DNA from: CAZBGR01 sp964491535
Lineage (GTDB): Bacteria > Bacillota_I > Bacilli_A > RF39 > UBA660
Length of the DNA: 42,592 bases
Direction: 5' to 3'
Assembly (NCBI GenBank): GCA_964491535.1
Contig: CAZBGR010000004.1
Coordinates: 1 to 42,592, forward strand
The notes under the pieces: generated by a model
What the model was told of the DNA's origin: nothing
Database searches by the model: none
Seen by the model: the letters and a program-made list of their open reading frames with translations, nothing else
Shown: positions 23,915 through 31,889 of the stretch, piece after piece
How positions within the stretch are numbered: position 1 is the first letter of the stretch
Layout: the number at the start of each line of letters is the position of its first letter
Translations under genes and position numbers: made by a program

Positions 23915-23946
23915 TTTAGCTATCTATTATTCAAATAGAAGCTAAA
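23915..23946 (-). other. Stem-loop in the rsmD leader
   Basis: On the minus strand TTTAGCT-TCTATT pairs with AATAGA-T-AGCTAAA (13 bp, one bulged T, five-base loop), about 40 bases before the rsmD ATG. No T-run follows, so it is not a standard terminator; role unknown. Confidence 0.5.
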
Positions 23947-23968
23947 ATAATATTTCTCCTCTCCATTT

Positions 23969-23994
23969 AAATCCTACACTAAGTAGGATTTTTT
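23969..23994. terminator. Terminator-like hairpin after ylbE
   Basis: AAATCCTAC / GTAGGATTT, a 9-bp stem with a five-base loop touching the ylbE stop. In ylbE's direction only three T follow; in the opposite direction six T follow, so as a terminator it works better against antisense transcription. Confidence 0.5.
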
Positions 23995-24214
23995 ATTTTA
24001 AAATACTTAAAATACTTTGAATTAATTCTATTTGTTCTAAAAAATTACTAACCTTATCAAGAGGTCTTAAACGATAACTAGTATTCATTTCATTAATTAA
24101 TTCTGATAAGGTTTCTGGAGAACGATTTAAGGTTTTATACCAATGACTATTTTCACGAAGATATTTTTTTAAATTAGGATTGTTATTAATTTTAACTTGT
24201 AAATCAAGATTCAT
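23993..24214 (-). CDS. ylbE: YlbE-like protein
   Basis: A 73-residue protein matching the YlbE family, found in spore-forming Bacilli next to ylbD; function unknown. The family pattern 'VKINNNPNLKKYLRENSHWYKTLNRSPETLSEL' is visible, and there is no membrane segment. Its ATG overlaps the stop of ylbD by one base, so the two are coupled. Position before rsmD agrees with the ylbD-ylbE-(F-G)-ylbH order of Bacillus with two genes missing. Confidence 0.82.
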   Translation of the reverse strand: MNLDLQVKINNNPNLKKYLRENSHWYKTLNRSPETLSELINEMNTSYRLRPLDKVSNFLEQIELIQSILSILK

Positions 24215-24576
24215 TAATCATCAAACCTTCTAAAGAAAGGTCTTGGTCGATAAGGTTCATTAATAACATTAGGAGTTGGTTGATCGTTCTTTTTAATTAA
24301 ATCTTGAATTAAGGCTATCCCCTTTTGAAGTCCTGAGATTCCTTGCTGAATAGTTTGAGTATCTAAATTTTTAACTACCTTAGCTAAATCATTCATATTA
24401 AAAGAAGATGATGAATTAACTAAAGCTTCATTATATTTTAACCACAGATCATGATTAGGTCCATATAAATCCCATAATTCATAAAACTTTTGCCAACTCA
24501 TCTCATTATTTTTAACATAATTAATTAAGCTGGGCTTGGTTTTAACAAATTCCTTAAAATCATCAATTTTCTTCAT
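24214..24576 (-). CDS. ylbD: YlbD-family putative spore coat protein
   Basis: A 120-residue protein of the YlbD family, annotated as a putative coat protein in Bacillus. The family pattern is 'FKEFVKTKPSLINYVKNNEMSWQKFYELWDLYGPNHDLWLKY', followed by 'DLAKVVKNLDTQTIQQGISGLQKGIALIQDLI' and a proline/arginine-rich tail. The ATG at 24576 has GGGTGAT upstream; a TTG at 24588 lies within that site. Direct evidence of a coat role is lacking. Confidence 0.82.
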   Translation of the reverse strand: MKKIDDFKEFVKTKPSLINYVKNNEMSWQKFYELWDLYGPNHDLWLKYNEALVNSSSSFNMNDLAKVVKNLDTQTIQQGISGLQKGIALIQDLIKKNDQPTPNVINEPYRPRPFFRRFDD

Positions 24577-24621
24577 TATATCACCCAATATATTTTATGT
24601 AGCTTAATTTAATTATTGCTA

Positions 24622-27144
24622 TTATTTAATATTATCTAATTTAATATTAATCTTTTCAAGAGTTTGATCAATATCATTTAAAGAAATTTGTTTGGTTATT
24701 TCTTCAGCTGGTAATTGATTATTGAGGTCTAATTTAGATTTAGAAACTATTTGTTTTACTAAAAAAGCATCTTTTATTAACCCTTTAATTAAACTACTAC
24801 CACTACTAAGACGATCCATGATTGGTAAATCACTTATTTTTAAATATCTTAATTGGTTAATTAATTTTAAACCAAGTTGTCCTTTAGAAGAACTAATAAA
24901 AGCCTTTATTAAGTAATGAGGATTACTTTTAACTTTCCTTATTAATAATATTCCTTTTCTATTTCTAGTTTTTTTCTCTAAATCAGTTAAACGAAGCCGT
25001 TTACCATTTCCTTTATTAGTAATTAAAATTAGATAATTATCAACTTGCTCAAAGAGATAACCGCCAATTAAATAATCATCTTTTAAATTAATAGCTTTAA
25101 CCCCTTGGGTTCGAAGATTAGTTGGTGTTATTTGATCTAAATCAAACCATAAGCCATAACCTTTATGAGTAACGATTAAAACCTCTTTTTTGGATGAATA
25201 ACTAACAGTTACTACTTCATCTTTAGCTTTTAAATTAATAGCTTTAATGGCTTTAGAATATCTTAATGCTTTATAATCACTTATTTTAGTTCTTTTTATC
25301 ATTCCAAGTTTAGTAAAGGTTGTTATATAAAAATCTTCATCAAAATTAGATACCGGAACACTAGCTATTAACTGTTCACTTTCTTTAATTAAAATAAGAT
25401 TACTAATATGTTTCCCTAATTCTTTCCATTTATATTCAGGTATTTCATAAACCGGAAGATATAAATAATTACCTAAATTAGTAAACAATAATAAAGTATC
25501 TTGGGTATTCATTTCATATAATGAAATAACATAATCTAATTCTTTAAGCATAGTCTCCTCCTGACAAGATGCTTTATAAGAACGATAATTAACCCTTTTT
25601 AAATATCCATCTTTAGTAACTACTACGACAACCCTTTCTTTAGGGATAATTAAATTGTCAGTCAACTGAATCTTAGTTAATTCTTCGTTAATTACTGTTA
25701 ATCGTTTTAGAGCATATTCTTTTTTTATTTTCTTTAATTCATTTTTAATAACTGCTTTTAATAAGCGTTCATCATTTAAAGTAGCTGTTAATCCTTTAAT
25801 AATAATATTTAAGTTTTGTAATCTTTTTTCTAATAAAATAACATCTGTATTAGTTAAATTATATAGTTTTAAACTAACAATCGCCTTTGCTTGAACTTTA
25901 GTAAATTGAAACTCACTTACTAGATTTTCTTCAGCTGCTTGTCTATTTTTACTAGCTCTAATTAACTTAATAATTTCATCAAGAATTGAAATAGCTTTAA
26001 TATAACCTTCAACTATATGTAATTGATGAAGGGCATGATTTAAATCAAATTTAGAACGTTTAATTAAGACTTCCTTTTGATGATCTATATAAGCATCTAA
26101 TATAGCTTGAAGCCCTAACAATTTAGGACGACGATTGACAATTGAAACCATATTAAAATTATAGGAAATAAAAAGATCGGTATTCTTTAACAAATAATTA
26201 ATAATTAATTCCTCATTACTTTCTTTTTTTAATTCAATAACAATTCGAAGCCCTTTTCGATCACTTTCATCACGAACATCATTAATGCCATCAATTTTCT
26301 TTTCTATTCTTATTTCATCAATCTTTTTTATTAAAGAAGCTTTATTAACTTCATAGGGCAACTGATCAATAACTAATAACTTCTTTTGAAGATGTTTTTC
26401 TTGTTTAATATTAGCTTTTATCATAATTTTACCCTTGCCGGTTTGATAAGCTGCTTTAATTCCATCAAGTCCTTCTACTATCCCACCAGTTGGAAAATCA
26501 GGTCCTTTAATAAGTTTCATTAATGAATCTAAATGACAATTTGGGTAATCAATTCTTTTAATAGTCGCTTCAATTACTTCTCCTAAATTATGAGGAGGAA
26601 TATTAGTAGCATAACCAGCACTGATGCCACTACTGCCATTAACCAAAATATTAGGAAATTTAGCGGGTAAAACAGTCGGTTCTAATAATTGATCGTCATA
26701 ATTAGGAGCAAAAATAACCGTATCTTTTTCAATATCTTTTAATAATTCATTACTAATTTTAGATAATCTTGCTTCCGTATAGCGCATTGCGGCGGGAGCA
26801 TCACCATCAATACTTCCATTATTACCATGCATATCAATTAAAAGATCTTTAGTTTTCCATGATTGACTCATCCTTACCATAGCCTCATAAATACTAGTAT
26901 CACCATGAGGATGATATTTCCCCATCACCTCACCAACTACCCGTGCACTTTTTCGATAAGGAGCTTCATGAGTATTTCTTTGCTTGAACATTGAATATAA
27001 AATTCGCCTTTGAACAGGCTTTAAACCATCCCTTATATCAGGAATAGCTCGATCTTGAATAATATATTTAGAATATCTTCCAAAACGTTCACCCATTATT
27101 TCTTCCAATGAATAATCATGTATTTTAACTACTACATCTTCCAT
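24622..27144 (-). CDS. parC: DNA topoisomerase IV subunit A
   Basis: ParC (840 residues), the DNA-cutting subunit of topoisomerase IV, which separates daughter chromosomes. The active-site tyrosine is in 'AAMRYTEARLSKI'. The quinolone region is intact ('HPHGDTSIYEAMVRMSQSWK'). The long coiled coil and the C-terminal beta-propeller repeats ('KDGYLKRVNYRSYK', 'TKLGMIKRTKISDY', 'THKGYGLWFD', 'TNKGNGKRLRLTD') follow. It lies 37 bases after parE, the standard operon. Pairing with ParE rather than GyrB is judged from order and the sequence of the partner. Confidence 0.95.
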   Translation of the reverse strand: MEDVVVKIHDYSLEEIMGERFGRYSKYIIQDRAIPDIRDGLKPVQRRILYSMFKQRNTHEAPYRKSARVVGEVMGKYHPHGDTSIYEAMVRMSQSWKTKDLLIDMHGNNGSIDGDAPAAMRYTEARLSKISNELLKDIEKDTVIFAPNYDDQLLEPTVLPAKFPNILVNGSSGISAGYATNIPPHNLGEVIEATIKRIDYPNCHLDSLMKLIKGPDFPTGGIVEGLDGIKAAYQTGKGKIMIKANIKQEKHLQKKLLVIDQLPYEVNKASLIKKIDEIRIEKKIDGINDVRDESDRKGLRIVIELKKESNEELIINYLLKNTDLFISYNFNMVSIVNRRPKLLGLQAILDAYIDHQKEVLIKRSKFDLNHALHQLHIVEGYIKAISILDEIIKLIRASKNRQAAEENLVSEFQFTKVQAKAIVSLKLYNLTNTDVILLEKRLQNLNIIIKGLTATLNDERLLKAVIKNELKKIKKEYALKRLTVINEELTKIQLTDNLIIPKERVVVVVTKDGYLKRVNYRSYKASCQEETMLKELDYVISLYEMNTQDTLLLFTNLGNYLYLPVYEIPEYKWKELGKHISNLILIKESEQLIASVPVSNFDEDFYITTFTKLGMIKRTKISDYKALRYSKAIKAINLKAKDEVVTVSYSSKKEVLIVTHKGYGLWFDLDQITPTNLRTQGVKAINLKDDYLIGGYLFEQVDNYLILITNKGNGKRLRLTDLEKKTRNRKGILLIRKVKSNPHYLIKAFISSSKGQLGLKLINQLRYLKISDLPIMDRLSSGSSLIKGLIKDAFLVKQIVSKSKLDLNNQLPAEEITKQISLNDIDQTLEKINIKLDNIK

Positions 27145-27181
27145 TACTAGCCTCCGTTTGTTTTTTTATTTGTTTAGATAA

Positions 27182-29113
27182 TTAAATATCTTCACTGTCT
27201 TTAACTTGATGATAATTATTATTATCTTCTAATGAAAATTCAACGTTTTCTTCAATCCATTCTTTTCTAGGGGTTACATTATCACCCATTAAAATACTAA
27301 CTCTTTTTTCCGCTAAAGTACCATCATTAATAGAAATCTTTATTAAAGATCTTGTTTTAGGATCCATCGTTGTTTCCCATAGTTGATCAGCATTCATTTC
27401 TCCTAATCCTTTATAACGTTGAATAGTATAATCTTTTTGAGAATCAGTTAAAGTTCTTAATTGTTGATTATCCCAACTATATTTTATCTCTTTATTAGCA
27501 TAAGTAATTTTATATAAAGGGGGTAAGGCCAAATATAATTTATGAGCTTCAATTAGTGGCCTCATATAACGATAAAAGAAAGTTAATAGTAGCACTTGAA
27601 TATGAGCACCATCCTCATCAGCATCCGTCATAATAATAACTTTATCATATTGACAATCCTTAATATCAAAATCATTACCAATCCCTGCTCCAATAGCACT
27701 AACCATTGTCTTTATCTCTTCATTTTTAAAAATATCTTCTAATTTAGCTTTTTCAGTATTAATAACTTTACCACGAAGAGGTAAAATAGCTTGGAAATTA
27801 CGATCTCGCCCTTGTTTAGCTGAACCCCCAGCTGATTCTCCCTCTACAATAAATAATTCATTTTTATTTGGGTTTTTAGAAGTAGCTGGGGTTAACTTAC
27901 CAGTTAAATTCCTTTCTCTTTTAGTCCCCTTTCCCAATCTAGCTTCTTCTCTAGCTTTTCTAGCTAATTCTCTTACTTGTTTACCTTTAATCGCTTTATT
28001 AATAATAATTGAAGCTGTTTCATTATTTTCTTCTAAAAAAAACTGTAACTTTTCAGCAATAATACCTTCAACTACCGCCCTTGCTATAGGGGTCCCTAAT
28101 TTAGTTTTGGTTTGACCTTCAAACTGTAAAATACTTTCTGGTATTTTTAAACTTAAAATAGCAGTCAATCCTTCTCGAACATCAGTCCCTTCAAAAGTTT
28201 TATCTTTTATTTTAAAGTATCCTTTAGCTTTCCCATAATCATTAAAAACACGAGTTAAAGCTGTTTTAAGCCCTATCTCATGAGTTCCACCATCATTAGT
28301 TTTAACATTATTAACAAAAGAAACAATATTCTCAGCATAACTATTAGTATATTGAAACGCTAAAGCCACTTCAATATTATCTTTTTTTCCCCAAAAATTA
28401 ACTACTTTATGTAATTCCTTTTTATCTTCATTAATATATTTAACAAAAGCTTCTAAGCCATTTTGATAAAAGAATTTCTCTTCTTTTTTATCTTCTTCAT
28501 CTAAAACATGAACCGTAAGACCCTTTAACAAGAAGGCACACTCTTGCATTCTTTCACAAATAGTAGTAAAACTAAAATTAATTTTCCCAAATATTTCAAA
28601 ATCAGGTTTAAATCTAACCATCGTTCCCCTTTTAGTTGTTGCCCCTATCTTTTTTAAAGGAACTGCTACTTGACCACCCTTTTCAAATCTAATATAATAT
28701 TCCGCCCCATCACGCTTAGTAATCACTTCCATCCAAGAACTTAAAGCGTTAACAACTGAAGCTCCAACTCCGTGTAAACCTCCCGATACTTTATAACCAC
28801 TTTCTGTAAATTTACCTCCCGCATGCAACATCGTATAGATAACTTCAGGAGTGGCCTTACCACTTTCATGAAGTCCCGTTGGAATCCCTCGTCCTTCATC
28901 TAAGACACTAAGACTACCATCATCATGAATAGTAATTTTTAAATAACTTCCATAACCATTAATAATTTCATCAATACTATTATCTACTATTTCCCAAACT
29001 AAATGATGTAATCCTCTTTTATCAATTGAACCTATATACATAGCCGGTCTTTTTCTGACCCCTGTTAAACCTTCTAATATTTTTATTGATTTTTCATCAT
29101 ATTTTAAAGCCAC
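27182..29113 (-). CDS. parE: DNA topoisomerase IV subunit B
   Basis: ParE (643 residues), the ATPase subunit of topoisomerase IV. GHKL motifs: 'EIVDNSIDE', 'VLDEGRGIPTGLHESGK', 'GGLHGVGASVVNALS'. TOPRIM motifs: 'IVEGESAGGSAKQGRD' and 'IIMTDADEDGAHI'. The N-terminus ('YDEKSIKILEGLTGVRKRPAMYIGSIDKRGLHHLV') is closer to ParE than to GyrB. Start is GTG at 29113. It is followed by parC, and a TATAAT lies about 25 bases upstream, so it probably has its own promoter. Confidence 0.95.
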   Translation of the reverse strand: MALKYDEKSIKILEGLTGVRKRPAMYIGSIDKRGLHHLVWEIVDNSIDEIINGYGSYLKITIHDDGSLSVLDEGRGIPTGLHESGKATPEVIYTMLHAGGKFTESGYKVSGGLHGVGASVVNALSSWMEVITKRDGAEYYIRFEKGGQVAVPLKKIGATTKRGTMVRFKPDFEIFGKINFSFTTICERMQECAFLLKGLTVHVLDEEDKKEEKFFYQNGLEAFVKYINEDKKELHKVVNFWGKKDNIEVALAFQYTNSYAENIVSFVNNVKTNDGGTHEIGLKTALTRVFNDYGKAKGYFKIKDKTFEGTDVREGLTAILSLKIPESILQFEGQTKTKLGTPIARAVVEGIIAEKLQFFLEENNETASIIINKAIKGKQVRELARKAREEARLGKGTKRERNLTGKLTPATSKNPNKNELFIVEGESAGGSAKQGRDRNFQAILPLRGKVINTEKAKLEDIFKNEEIKTMVSAIGAGIGNDFDIKDCQYDKVIIMTDADEDGAHIQVLLLTFFYRYMRPLIEAHKLYLALPPLYKITYANKEIKYSWDNQQLRTLTDSQKDYTIQRYKGLGEMNADQLWETTMDPKTRSLIKISINDGTLAEKRVSILMGDNVTPRKEWIEENVEFSLEDNNNYHQVKDSEDI

Positions 29114-29227
29114 CTTGCCACTTCCTTTATCTCTTCTTTTATTATAACAAAAAAGGGATAATTAATCTATAAGAAGGTTTTTGGCAATTAGATATTAAAG
29201 CCTTAAAAATCATTATAAAATTAATCT

Positions 29228-30373
29228 TTATCTTTTAAGCACTTTATTTTTAGGTTGCCACCAAATATAATTTTTACCCTTATTTAGCTCTTTTAAATAA
29301 TTTCCAATTAATAACTTTAAAGCCCTTTTAGGTTCATTATCAATTAATGTTTTTTGATATTCATTATTAAAATATTCCAAACTTTCAAAGGGAAAGATCA
29401 ATTCTAAATTACAATTATTATCAATTATTAAACTTTTTAAATCAATTTGAAAAAATTGATAGAAACGTTCACTTAATGATTCTATAAATGACATTGTTAA
29501 GTTAGAATCAATATCTAAATTATTAATTAATAATTGCTCATTGATATCGTCATTACTAAAAATATAAAAATAAAAAATAACTATCTCTTCTTTTAAAAAT
29601 CCTTTTTTAAGTAAAAAAAGCAATTCATTATCAGTTACGCCAGTTATTTTTTCTTTTAACCAATTAAATTCTTCTTCAGTATCCCGCATCTTAAAATAGC
29701 CTTTAATATTAATACCGTTTAAAATTAAAGCTTCTTTTTTATTAAAAGACTTATCATAAGCTTTAGTTAACCTTTTAGCAATTATTCTTGCTTTCTTTAA
29801 AGCATCATTTTCTAATCTTGAAACATATGATCTTGAAATATTTAATTCTCTAGCAATTTCTCCTTGGGTATGAACTTTATAATCATATAAACCAAATCGT
29901 AAAATCAAGATGATTTTTCCCAAATCATCAAGCTGATTTAAGATTTGATATAATTCTTGATTAGCTTCAGTTATTAAATACATTGCTTCTATATTAACTT
30001 GGTCATCTTTTAAATCATTTATTAAAGATTGATTGTCTTGATCATGATATTTATTTAAATACTTTATTTTAAATTCTTTTTTTAATTTTTCATAAACCAT
30101 TAAAAATTCATTACTAATGCATCTAAAAGCAAAAGTTGAAAAATTTTTGCTTTTGCTTTGATCAAACGAATTAAGAGCTTTAATTAAACCTATTTTACCA
30201 ATTGACATTAAATCATCAAAATCAAGACTAATATTTTTAAATTGATTAGCTATTTTAGAAACTAACCGCATGTTATGCTCAATTAAAATAACTTTAGCTG
30301 CTTCATCGCCTTCTTTTAACCTTCTTAAATAAAAAGCTTCCTTTTCTTTAGCTAATGGTTTTAAAAATGCCAT
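29228..30373 (-). CDS. SigK-like sigma factor with a C-terminal extension
   Basis: A 381-residue sigma-70 protein. Residues 5-90 match the SigK/SigE region 2: 'KPLAKEKEAFYLRRLKEGDEAAKVILIEHNMRLV', 'DLMSIGKIGLIKALNSFD', 'FSTFAFRCISNEFLM'. Region 4 (about 160-195) has 'HTQGEIARELNISRSYVSRLE', nearly the SigK sequence. There is no pro-sequence: the protein starts right at 'MAFLKPLAKEKE'. After residue 205 comes about 175 residues with no family I recognise, acidic and helix-rich, ending 'WWQPKNKVLKR'. The linker between regions 2 and 4 is unlike the conserved SigK linker. Start ATG 30373 with AGGGGG. It could be this organism's late mother-cell factor, controlled other than by SpoIVFB cleavage; that is inference. 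Confidence 0.8.
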   Translation of the reverse strand: MAFLKPLAKEKEAFYLRRLKEGDEAAKVILIEHNMRLVSKIANQFKNISLDFDDLMSIGKIGLIKALNSFDQSKSKNFSTFAFRCISNEFLMVYEKLKKEFKIKYLNKYHDQDNQSLINDLKDDQVNIEAMYLITEANQELYQILNQLDDLGKIILILRFGLYDYKVHTQGEIARELNISRSYVSRLENDALKKARIIAKRLTKAYDKSFNKKEALILNGINIKGYFKMRDTEEEFNWLKEKITGVTDNELLFLLKKGFLKEEIVIFYFYIFSNDDINEQLLINNLDIDSNLTMSFIESLSERFYQFFQIDLKSLIIDNNCNLELIFPFESLEYFNNEYQKTLIDNEPKRALKLLIGNYLKELNKGKNYIWWQPKNKVLKR

Positions 30374-30456
30374 AATACCCCCTATAACATTTATAGTTAT
30401 TAAAGAGTATTATTATTAATAATTATTATCCAATAAATATTAAATTAATTAAATGC

Positions 30457-31119
30457 TTATTTCTTTATTTTGTTTCCCTTACAGGTTTTAAAAAAATAAG
30501 AAAATAATCGTTGGGAAAAAATATCATCTTCAACTAATGATTCAGGATGCCATTGAACCCCAATACTAAATTGTTTTAAAGGATGTTCTAAAGCTTCAAT
30601 AACTCCATCATTCGCTAAGCCAACAACCTCGTAATCACCTGCTTTAATAACCCTATCTTGATGACGACTATTAACCTTTATTATTTCTTTTTTCATGATT
30701 TTATATAACAAAGAAGATTTAGCAAGCTTTACCTCATGAACATAAGGATTATTTAAATCTAAATGATTAGTTAAAACTTCTCTTTCTAATTTACCACCAG
30801 TGGCAAGAGCTAATGATTGCATCCCCAAACATATTCCAAGAATAGGAATATCTTTTTTATTTAAATAATTAATAGCTACTTTATCATAATTATAAGCATT
30901 CTTACCCCCTTGAAGAATAAGACCATCACAAATATCAAGTAAGCTATAAAAGTGTTTTATTTCTTCTTTATTTAAATCAGCATCTACATCTAAATTAAGA
31001 GGCATAATACCAATCGCTAAAGCTTGATATTTAATAATAACATCGTTAATTGATTTTGAAAAAACAAAATAATCTCTTTCAATTTTCTTTGGTCTTCCTA
31101 AAATACCTATAATTAAAAT
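30457..31119 (-). CDS. Class I glutamine amidotransferase (peptidase C26-like), apparent ATT start
   Basis: A roughly 220-residue peptidase C26 / PuuD-type amidotransferase, a family that includes gamma-glutamyl-GABA hydrolases. Catalytic residues: cysteine in 'ILGICLGMQSLAL', histidine and glutamate in 'GVQWHPESL'; 'LILQGG' is the oxyanion strand. The substrate is unknown. The ribosome site AAGGAG is at 31127-31132, and the only in-frame codons at usable distance are ATT at 31122 and 31119; the latter gives the family-like start (M)LIIGILGRP. An upstream TTG (31143) lies inside a terminator hairpin and before the ribosome site. AUU initiation is therefore likely. Confidence 0.82.
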   Translation of the reverse strand: MLIIGILGRPKKIERDYFVFSKSINDVIIKYQALAIGIMPLNLDVDADLNKEEIKHFYSLLDICDGLILQGGKNAYNYDKVAINYLNKKDIPILGICLGMQSLALATGGKLEREVLTNHLDLNNPYVHEVKLAKSSLLYKIMKKEIIKVNSRHQDRVIKAGDYEVVGLANDGVIEALEHPLKQFSIGVQWHPESLVEDDIFSQRLFSYFFKTCKGNKIKK

Positions 31120-31132
31120 AATTTCACTCCTT

Positions 31133-31159
31133 AAAAAAAGCAATGATTTATAATTGCTT
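31133..31159 (-). terminator. Intrinsic terminator between yneF and the amidotransferase
   Basis: Minus strand AAGCAAT / ATTGCTT (7 bp, eight-base loop) then seven T, overlapping the yneF stop and ending directly at the AAGGAG of the next gene. Confidence 0.7.
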
Positions 31160-31357
31160 GTTCATTGCTTGCATAATTTGATTAACTTGTTTTTTAGAGG
31201 GTGTTCTTCCCATTTGACTTAACATCATTTTAATCATTTGTTCGTTAATGGGGGGATTCTTTTTAATAAATTTTTCCATATACTTTCTAGCAATTAAAAA
31301 ACCTGCAATCCCTCCAATAATTATCCCCAATAATACATACAATATATCAAAAAGCAT
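31148..31357 (-). CDS. yneF: YneF family membrane protein
   Basis: A 69-residue UPF0154 (YneF) protein: one N-terminal transmembrane helix ('ILYVLLGIIIGGIAGFLIARKYM') followed by a conserved soluble tail ('KKNPPINEQMIKMMLSQMGRTPSKKQVNQIMQAM'). Function unknown. It sits after sirA and tkt as in B. subtilis (tkt-yneE-yneF). GAGGAGG lies upstream of its ATG. Confidence 0.93.
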   Translation of the reverse strand: MLFDILYVLLGIIIGGIAGFLIARKYMEKFIKKNPPINEQMIKMMLSQMGRTPSKKQVNQIMQAMNKQL

Positions 31358-31392
31358 TTTATTTTCCTCCTCTTACTATTATACTAAAAACT

Positions 31393-31830
31393 CTAACTGC
31401 CGACAAGGACATCTTTTTTAACTTTATCTAACCAAAAATAATCCTTATTTAAAAAATCACAAACTAAAATATTGGATTCAAATTCCCTTAAAGTATCAAT
31501 AAAAGCTGGATAATTAAGATTACTTTTAATTAAAAGATGAGAGTTATAAACAGTTATTTTACTTTTTTCTAAAATATATAAATTATTTATTAAATGTTTA
31601 TTATTATCTCTTGTATAAGATAGTTCCCCGCAATGTTTACTATATATGTATTCGTTAATATTATCTTTATTAAAAGGAATCGCTAATTGTTCAAATAAAC
31701 GATAACCCAAAATAACATCTTGATGATTTAAATAATATATTTGTTCGAAAATTTTATATAACGATGACGGTTTAGTATTATAAAAATTAGCAAAAAAGTC
31801 ATTAACCATAAAAACATGATAAATTCGCAT
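31393..31830 (-). CDS. sirA: Sporulation inhibitor of replication SirA (YneE)
   Basis: A 145-residue protein in the position of B. subtilis yneE/sirA, between tkt and yneF. SirA binds DnaA domain I and blocks new rounds of replication once sporulation starts. Similarity is patchy but fits at both ends: 'IYHVFMVNDFFANFY' near the start and 'ESNILVCDFLNKDYFWLDKVKKDVLV' at the end (the Bacillus protein ends with a comparable DFNSKRYGWLNPVK, from memory). ATG at 31830 with GAGGTG upstream. A Spo0A-type box lies about 50 bases upstream, agreeing with control by Spo0A. Synteny carries much of this call. Confidence 0.75.
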   Translation of the reverse strand: MRIYHVFMVNDFFANFYNTKPSSLYKIFEQIYYLNHQDVILGYRLFEQLAIPFNKDNINEYIYSKHCGELSYTRDNNKHLINNLYILEKSKITVYNSHLLIKSNLNYPAFIDTLREFESNILVCDFLNKDYFWLDKVKKDVLVGS

Positions 31831-31849
31831 AAGTAACACCTCACCTATA

Positions 31850-31886
31850 AATATAACGTTTAGGTTAGTCGTAATTTGTCAAAAAA
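31850..31886 (-). promoter_or_regulatory. Spo0A-type box and long-spacer promoter for sirA
   Basis: Plus-strand TTTGTCAAAAAA (31875-31886) differs by one base from the 0A box TTTGTCGAAAAA. On the minus strand it overlaps TTGACA (31877-31882), followed by a 21-base spacer and TATATT (31850-31855). The over-long spacer with an overlapping 0A box resembles the B. subtilis spoIIG promoter. Confidence 0.55.
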
Positions 31887-31889
31887 TAG

